Assembly: GCA_034430275.1 (NCBI GenBank)
Contig: DAOUEW010000077.1
Coordinates: forward strand, 1 to 27,370
Direction: 5' to 3'
From: JAUVXJ01 sp034430275
Lineage (GTDB): Bacteria > Chloroflexota > Anaerolineae > UBA7937 > B3-Chlor
DNA length: 27,370 nt
A program made the position numbers and the translations under genes. Numbering within the stretch: position 1 is the first letter of the stretch; the number at the start of each line of letters is the position of its first letter. Positions 23,514-27,370 of this stretch are shown here, piece by piece. Under the pieces are notes generated by a model. It was not told the origin of the DNA, did no database searches, and worked only from the letters and a program-made list of their open reading frames with translations.

Positions 23514-24386
23514 CTACCGTGGACTGCTTCCCGTCACCGTGGGGTTCTCTGGGTAGGAGGTCCACTCGGTGAAGGACCCCTCGTAGATCTTGACCTGGGG
23601 ATAGCCCAGGTACCATTTGAAGAGCAGAAACTCGTTGGTCGCCTCCCGCCCCGTGCCGCAGGAGCAGATGATAGTCTTGTCCGGCGTGGCACCGTGGGTC
23701 TCGATGATGGCCTGGAGCTCGTCGTCGGGCTTGAGGAGCCGCTTGTTCCTCTCGTACATCAAACTGGCCCACGGGAGATTGACCGCGCCGGGTATGTGTC
23801 CGGGCTTGATCCAGGGGCCCTGCCCCTCGTACACGGCCGCCGGACGGGCGTCCAGCAGGAGAACTTCTTCTTGGTCCTTGATGGCCTTGAACTTCTCGTA
23901 CTCCACGAAGTACTCCTGGCGCACCTGGGCCACGAAATCCGACTCCTCGACCTTGGGGAAGACCTTGGTCAGGGGTCTCTGCTCCTCCTTCCACTTGTCG
24001 CTGCCACCGTCGAGAACGTAGACCTGGTCGTGGCCGAAGCGGGCCAGGGAGTAGGTCACCATGGTCTGTTCCAGCCCGTCGCCCCAACCCTTTGCGGGCC
24101 CGCTCCCGGTGTACACCACCGCGGGCGAATCGGCCCGGAGCCCCAGCAGCCGAAGGGCTGGCTGGACAGTCTCTGGAGGGACGAAGACCCCTGGTGTGCC
24201 CCCACGAGACAACCGCAGCAGGCCCTCGGGCAGATACACCGCCCCAGGGATGTGCTCCGCGACGTAGTCGTGGATATTGGGCTGGCAGTCGAGGATCGTC
24301 AATCCTGCGTCTTCGAGATGCGTCTGGAGCCAATCTGTGGAGACCCACTTGACGGTGCCCTTCCCGTGGGGATAAGCCTTGGCCAT
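23514..24386 (-). CDS. Tandem-rhodanese sulfurtransferase
   Basis: A 290-residue two-domain sulfurtransferase, normal length for thiosulfate or 3-mercaptopyruvate sulfurtransferases. The N-terminal domain (about 12-140) has a Cys-less pseudo-active loop (VVYTGSGPAKGWGD). The C-terminal domain (about 157-285) has nucleophile Cys243 in IICSCGTGREATNE, with Cys241 two residues before. The loop CGTGRE mixes the mercaptopyruvate type (CGxGVT) with the thiosulfate type (CRxGxR). Substrate class is therefore open. ATG 24386 has AAGGAG at the right distance and its own promoter. It is the first gene of the sulfur operon and probably supplies or accepts persulfide sulfur for the MBL-rhodanese protein. 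Confidence 0.9.
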   Translation of the reverse strand: MAKAYPHGKGTVKWVSTDWLQTHLEDAGLTILDCQPNIHDYVAEHIPGAVYLPEGLLRLSRGGTPGVFVPPETVQPALRLLGLRADSPAVVYTGSGPAKGWGDGLEQTMVTYSLARFGHDQVYVLDGGSDKWKEEQRPLTKVFPKVEESDFVAQVRQEYFVEYEKFKAIKDQEEVLLLDARPAAVYEGQGPWIKPGHIPGAVNLPWASLMYERNKRLLKPDDELQAIIETHGATPDKTIICSCGTGREATNEFLLFKWYLGYPQVKIYEGSFTEWTSYPENPTVTGSSPR

Positions 24387-24411
24387 CTTGCTCTCCTTCC
24401 TCTATCTGCGC

Positions 24412-24431
24412 CGCACCCGTGAACCCGTGCG
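24412..24431. promoter_or_regulatory. Operator candidate at the sulfur operon promoter
   Basis: Inverted repeat CGCAC/GTGCG with a ten-base spacer, with the heptamer ACCCGTG repeated at 24415 and 24423. It begins about at the predicted transcription start, a repressor-like position. Confidence 0.4.
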
Positions 24432-24437
24432 ACCGTA

Positions 24438-24466
24438 ATCATACCAAAGAGGACCAGAACGCTCAA
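24438..24466 (-). promoter_or_regulatory. Promoter of the sulfurtransferase operon
   Basis: On the minus strand, TTGAGC (24461-24466) and TATGAT (24438-24443) are 17 bases apart. The -35 element overlaps the end of the cupin gene, so the operon need not depend on upstream transcription. Confidence 0.65.
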
Positions 24467-24834
24467 GAATCCTCTCCTTCGATCCACACCACATCTTCAC
24501 CCTCAGGTCTGTCGATCTTGAACACCACCAACCGGAAATCGTAGTCCGACTGGTTCCACAGGCTATGCTGGTCTCCAGGGCTACAGATCAGGGCGTCTCC
24601 CGGCTGTACAGTGTACTGCTCGCCGCCGATCTCGATCAGAGCCCGGCCCTCCAGCACGTAGAAGACCTCCGTCTGCTCCCGGTGCAGGTGCAGGCGCTGC
24701 CTCGTCCGCGGCGGCACAGTCACCACTTGCAGCAGGTGACCCGGCGCTTCGAAGTCCTCGCCGGAGAAGATGATGATCTTGCTGTAGTCCTGCTCCTGGA
24801 CGATCTCGCCCGAGCCCGCTGCTCTGTACTTCAT
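24463..24834 (-). CDS. Cupin-domain protein
   Basis: A 123-residue single-domain cupin. Metal-binding motif 1 reads RLHLHREQTEVFYVLEG (His49, His51, Glu56), and motif 2 PGDALICSPGDQHSLWN supplies His90. Such small cupins bind Fe, Mn or Zn and serve as oxygenases, isomerases or simple sensors; the function here is unknown. I chose ATG 24834. A TTG at 24843 is in frame but sits almost on top of the GAGGTGGG ribosome site, while the ATG is about 11 bases from it, so neither is ideal. It lies upstream of the sulfur operon on the same strand; ancestral thiol dioxygenases are cupins too, but this one is too short to claim that. Confidence 0.82.
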   Translation of the reverse strand: MKYRAAGSGEIVQEQDYSKIIIFSGEDFEAPGHLLQVVTVPPRTRQRLHLHREQTEVFYVLEGRALIEIGGEQYTVQPGDALICSPGDQHSLWNQSDYDFRLVVFKIDRPEGEDVVWIEGEDS

Positions 24835-24916
24835 GGCTCGCAACCCACCTCATGGCTCATGCTCGTTGTCCCGACATCTTGGCCCAGGTACTATCGGCGC
24901 CATGCAAGACGACCCC

Positions 24917-24944
24917 GTAGCCGCACGGCAAACCGTGCGGCTAC
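24917..24944. repeat. 28-bp palindromic repeat, copy 2
   Basis: Perfect 12-bp inverted repeat: arms GTAGCCGCACGG and CCGTGCGGCTAC with a CAAA loop. It lies in the 227-base gap between the cupin start and the helix-hairpin-helix gene end, which otherwise shows no gene. The preceding bases AGACGACCCC resemble those before the copy at 25584. Confidence 0.78.
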
Positions 24945-25027
24945 ACAGCTACCACACGCACCACGTCCGCATGACCGGGTGAAGCCCGCGTCCTAGCCAC
25001 AGGGTGGAACTTCAAGCGTTCTCCAGA

Positions 25028-25051
25028 GGCCATCGCGCCAGATCGATGGCC
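25028..25051 (-). terminator. Hairpin after the helix-hairpin-helix gene
   Basis: Perfect 8-bp stem GGCCATCG/CGATGGCC with an eight-base loop, 10 bases after the stop at 25062. No T-run. Confidence 0.45.
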
Positions 25052-25061
25052 CTGGTGTCCA

Positions 25062-25529
25062 TCAGCGGCGACGTCCGCCCTTGAGCTCCTCTTGCAGCGC
25101 GCTGAGCCGCTCCCATTCCCCTTCTGCGGCCAGCCTGGCCTGCGCGGGCCAGGTGCCGGGGTCCGCCAGCGCCGTCAAGTCGGCATCGGCAATGATCTTT
25201 TCCAGGCGCTCAACGGGGGCCATAGCAAGCTGGGCGAAGGTGGAGATGCCCGCCTCCCGAAGTAGCCCAGAGATCTTGGGGCCGATACCCTCGATACGTG
25301 TCAGATCGTCGGCCACTCGAGGGGATGGCGGCGCAGGCGCTTCCTTGGGCGCTCTTCCTCCGATGACCCACCACAAGACCGCCATCGCCACCAGTGCGGC
25401 GACGATCAGCACGATCACCGCATAGACGTACTGAAAGGGGTCGCCATTCGATCCAAGAGGGACGGCAAAGCCAGTGCCGGTCATGGCGACCGCCAGGCAA
25501 CCCAGAAGAGCACTCATTCTCCCTAGCAT
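25062..25529 (-). CDS. Membrane-anchored helix-hairpin-helix protein
   Basis: A 155-residue protein. The first hydrophobic segment (about 5-22) may be a signal or anchor, the second (about 34-56, ending LWWVIGG) is a membrane helix, followed by a Pro/Ala linker. The C-terminal domain (from about 72) has a helix-hairpin-helix repeat, DDLTRIEGIGPKISGLLREAG then ISTFAQLA, and ends in a Trp/Ala-rich helical tail (DPGTWPAQARLAAEGEWERL). This domain is widespread and often labelled a flap-endonuclease-like fold, but no nuclease residues are visible; it may bind nucleic acid or protein. ATG 25529 fits the AAAGGAGGTG site eight bases upstream better than GTG 25538. It is divided from mscL by a palindromic repeat. 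Confidence 0.78.
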   Translation of the reverse strand: MLGRMSALLGCLAVAMTGTGFAVPLGSNGDPFQYVYAVIVLIVAALVAMAVLWWVIGGRAPKEAPAPPSPRVADDLTRIEGIGPKISGLLREAGISTFAQLAMAPVERLEKIIADADLTALADPGTWPAQARLAAEGEWERLSALQEELKGGRRR

Positions 25530-25583
25530 GGCACACACCTCCTTTCTTCTCTATGTGCATGGCGCGGTCTTCGAGACGAACCC

Positions 25584-25611
25584 ATGGCCGCGCGGTTTGC
25601 GGTGCGGCTAC
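25584..25611. repeat. 28-bp palindromic repeat, copy 3 (degenerate)
   Basis: Arms ATGGCCGCGCGG and CGGTGCGGCTAC around TTTG; the loop is the complement of the CAAA in copy 2. It is located 22 bases after the mscL stop. Confidence 0.6.
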
Positions 25612-25633
25612 AGACGAGAACCTGCAATCGCCC

Positions 25634-26089
25634 TCAGCCCGCCTTCCCCAACTCCGACGTGCAGAACGCACAACGCGTGGCCTTGAGGGGGATCGTGGAC
25701 AGGCAGAACGGGCATTCCTTGGTCGTGGGCTCCGCGGGCGCCTCCTCTTCCCGGCGTATCCGGTTCATCATCCGGATCAAGAAAAACATCACCAGGAGGA
25801 TGACCAGGAAGCTGATCACCGCATTGAAGAACACGCCGTAGTTGATGGTCACCGCCCCCGCGGCCTGCGCGTCAGCCAACGACGCGTAGGGTGCCTCGGG
25901 CGCACCCGCCTTGAGCAGCACGAAGAGGTTGGCGAAGTCCACCCCGCCCAGCAGTAGGCCGATGGGCGGCATGACCACGTCATCGACCAGCGACTTGACG
26001 ATGGTCCCAAACGCCGCGCCGATGATGATGCCCACGGCCATGTCCACGACGTTTCCCCGTAGTGCGAACTCCTTGAACTCTTTCCACAT
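25634..26089 (-). CDS. mscL: Large-conductance mechanosensitive channel with zinc-ribbon tail
   Basis: A 151-residue MscL, which opens under membrane tension to release solutes in osmotic downshock. The N-terminal amphipathic helix (MWKEFKEFALRGNVVDMAVG) and first pore helix (IIIGAAFGTIVKSLVDDVVMPPIG) are canonical, followed by a periplasmic loop and second helix (about 84-106). The normal cytoplasmic helix is followed by EEEAPAEPTT and then a four-cysteine ribbon, Cys126/129 and Cys140/143 (CPFCLSTIPLKATRCAFC). This likely binds zinc and makes the protein longer than the E. coli form. ATG 26089 has GGAGG six bases upstream. It is probably a single gene or leads into the gene at 25529. Confidence 0.94.
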   Translation of the reverse strand: MWKEFKEFALRGNVVDMAVGIIIGAAFGTIVKSLVDDVVMPPIGLLLGGVDFANLFVLLKAGAPEAPYASLADAQAAGAVTINYGVFFNAVISFLVILLVMFFLIRMMNRIRREEEAPAEPTTKECPFCLSTIPLKATRCAFCTSELGKAG

Positions 26090-26200
26090 GCTTGCCTCCG
26101 GCGCACCTCACTGCGCACACGCCTATTCGAGCGCCACCCAGCCAGCACCCCGACCATGCCTGGCCTGCAGATGCGTCTCGTGGCCTCTACGACACCAGCT

Positions 26201-26848
26201 TCACTCCAGAGATTCCTTGGCTCGCTTCTTGATAGACCTCAGATGACCCGAACTCCTGAACCCCCGCAGCAACTGCCTCGTGGACCGATTGCCGTACACA
26301 GGCTCGTCGCTGGAGATCCTGGCCACGCTGCTGAAGAAGCGCGCCGGGGCGATGCCCACATCCTCCGCGGCCAGCCACAGCGCTCCGAGGCAGATCAGGA
26401 GATCCCGGTAGTCCACCTTCTGATCGGCGATGGAGGCCGCGGCCAGGCCCAGGCGCAGCCACTTGGTCTCTCCCGTAGCTCTCAAGCGCGGGGCCGCTCT
26501 GCCCCCCGCGTAGCTGTGCAGGTACTTCCTCAGCCTCTCCTTGTCCTCGAAGGAGTCCCGAATGAGCAGGCGCTGTTCCTCGCTCGCCTCCAGGTACAGA
26601 TCGAACAGCTCATCCAGCAGTGCGTGTAGCTCCTCAAAGGTGACGGGGCCAGTTCCTGACCGCAGCGCGTCCATCTGCTGGCGGTGGACCACCTCCACGG
26701 CCGCCAGCTTGTCCATGCCCGCCTGTTCCAGGCGCTTCTGGACCTCTAGCAGTTCCTCATCCCAGGCGGTCCAGGCCTCGTTCACGCGCTGAAGGCCGGC
26801 GTCCAGCTCTGCCAGGCGCTCCTGGGACACGCTCTGCCCCTTCGACAT
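26201..26848 (-). CDS. Hypothetical alpha-helical protein
   Basis: A 215-residue soluble protein I do not recognise. The first 60 residues are a charged heptad-rich helix likely to coil (ELDAGLQRVNEAW, EELLEVQKRLEQAG). A middle acidic helical part (FEELHALLDELFDLYLEASEEQ) follows, then a region around residue 150 with alanine-rich segments (LGLAAASIADQKVDYRDLLICLGALWLAAEDVG) and a basic C-terminus (SIKKRAKESLE). No signal peptide or clear membrane helix, one cysteine, no catalytic motif. ATG 26848 has only a weak GGGGG upstream. Codon usage looks like its neighbours, so it is a real gene. Confidence 0.72.
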   Translation of the reverse strand: MSKGQSVSQERLAELDAGLQRVNEAWTAWDEELLEVQKRLEQAGMDKLAAVEVVHRQQMDALRSGTGPVTFEELHALLDELFDLYLEASEEQRLLIRDSFEDKERLRKYLHSYAGGRAAPRLRATGETKWLRLGLAAASIADQKVDYRDLLICLGALWLAAEDVGIAPARFFSSVARISSDEPVYGNRSTRQLLRGFRSSGHLRSIKKRAKESLE

Positions 26849-26951
26849 CGAGGACCCCCATCATCAAGCCATTCGCCGCCCTACGCACCGGCACGACGCA
26901 GGATTGCCCGACCCACGGGGACGTGGATTCTCGCTTCGCCAGGAAACGAGT

Positions 26952-27245
26952 CTAGCTCTTAGGGGCCTCCCACACCTCGAACACCTTCTGAACGGGCGGT
27001 CCTTTGAGCAGCTCGCCCACCGCCTGCTTCATCGGCTCCTGAGTGCCCGCCAGAGCGGCCTCGGCATCTTCTTTGGTCGCCCAGACGCTGAAGCCGCCGT
27101 ACTCTCCGGTCTCGTAGTCCCCGAACATGGTCATGCTCTGGAAGCCCTTCATGCCCTGGAGCATGGACCCGAACTGCTCTCCCATCTTGTCGGCCAACTC
27201 CTTCGTCCCTGGACCCAGATTGAACGTGGTCAGCGCTGCGTACAT
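26952..27245 (-). CDS. Small ferredoxin-fold (antibiotic biosynthesis monooxygenase-like) protein
   Basis: A 97-residue protein with the pattern of dimeric alpha/beta barrel proteins: strand MYAALTTFNL, helix TKELADKMGEQFGSMLQGM, GFQSMTMFGDYETGEYGGFSVWATKEDAEAAL, and a terminal strand VQKVFEVWEAP. The central 'GGFSVWATKEDAEAAL' stretch is typical of ABM or related stress barrels. Members are small oxygenases or have no known activity. The start is ATG 27245, supported by AAAGGAG eight bases upstream; the frame extends to 27320, but those codons look like leader. Fold assignment is moderate, function unknown. Confidence 0.75.
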   Translation of the reverse strand: MYAALTTFNLGPGTKELADKMGEQFGSMLQGMKGFQSMTMFGDYETGEYGGFSVWATKEDAEAALAGTQEPMKQAVGELLKGPPVQKVFEVWEAPKS

Positions 27246-27328
27246 CGTTCCCACTCCTTTCGAGTCTATGAGAGCACGGGATTCCTCGCTGGTCCCCGTG
27301 GGTTGCACCAACAACCGCAAGCCGCGAG

Positions 27329-27370
27329 CTAGAGCAGCTCCTCCAGGCTCCGTTTGATATCGGCCAACTC
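27329..27370 (-). CDS. C-terminal end of a gene entering from the right (partial)
   Basis: On the minus strand the window edge is open and reads ELADIKRSLEELL before TAG (27329-27331). It is a plausible amphipathic C-terminus of a gene whose body lies outside the window. Too short to identify. Confidence 0.4.
   Translation of the reverse strand, partial: ELADIKRSLEELL

Noticed and set aside
1..27370. Defence island, prophage, insertion sequence or tRNA
   Set aside because: No transposase, integrase, toxin-antitoxin, restriction or Cas motif, and no tRNA-like fold could be supported on reading both strands.

Overview
The window is about 27 kb of GC-rich bacterial DNA (roughly 60% or more G+C by eye), densely coding, with ordinary Shine-Dalgarno sites and sigma70-type promoters. 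The gene content and style point to Chloroflexota, probably Anaerolineae-like. The clues are the complex I operon, secreted proteins with a terminal YLPL-type tail, PEP-CTERM proteins, a MurE with EDPR instead of DNPR, and a zinc-ribbon MscL. This placement is inference; there is no rRNA or tRNA in the window to test it.

Layout. 1-6495 (+) is the end of a respiratory complex I operon, nuoI-J-K-L-M-N, closed by a perfect hairpin. 6496-7249 is a gene-poor convergent gap with three hairpins. 7250-11087 (-) holds murE, a four-helix membrane protein with a lipoprotein cytochrome c, and a methyltransferase/flavoprotein pair. 11254-12618 (-) is a secreted papain-like peptidase. 12689-12991 (-) is a small acidic protein. 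13141-14949 (+) is a lipoprotein GH3 hexosaminidase and 15116-16075 (+) a YihY/BrkB membrane protein. 16103-16222 (-) is a 39-residue membrane protein with its own promoter. 16672-18402 (+) is DNA polymerase X. 18448-19805 (-) carries two PEP-CTERM proteins, the second with a stop codon inside its signal peptide. 19934-24386 (-) is a sulfur/redox block: orphan disulfide oxidoreductase, ICMT-like methyltransferase, MBL-rhodanese fusion and tandem-rhodanese sulfurtransferase. 24463-27370 (-) holds a cupin, a membrane-anchored helix-hairpin-helix protein, mscL, an unknown protein, a small monooxygenase-like protein and the tail of one more gene.

How the parts work together. The nuo genes encode the proton-pumping arm of NADH:quinone oxidoreductase. 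The three genes from 24386 down to 21477 are tightly spaced behind one promoter and look like a persulfide-handling operon. murE and the GH3 enzyme concern peptidoglycan synthesis and recycling.

I found no defence island, CRISPR array, insertion sequence or phage. The most interesting items are the nonsense codon in the second PEP-CTERM gene, the promoter-backed 39-residue membrane protein, the persulfide operon with its altered metal motif, candidate operators at two start sites, and a dispersed 28-bp palindrome family.
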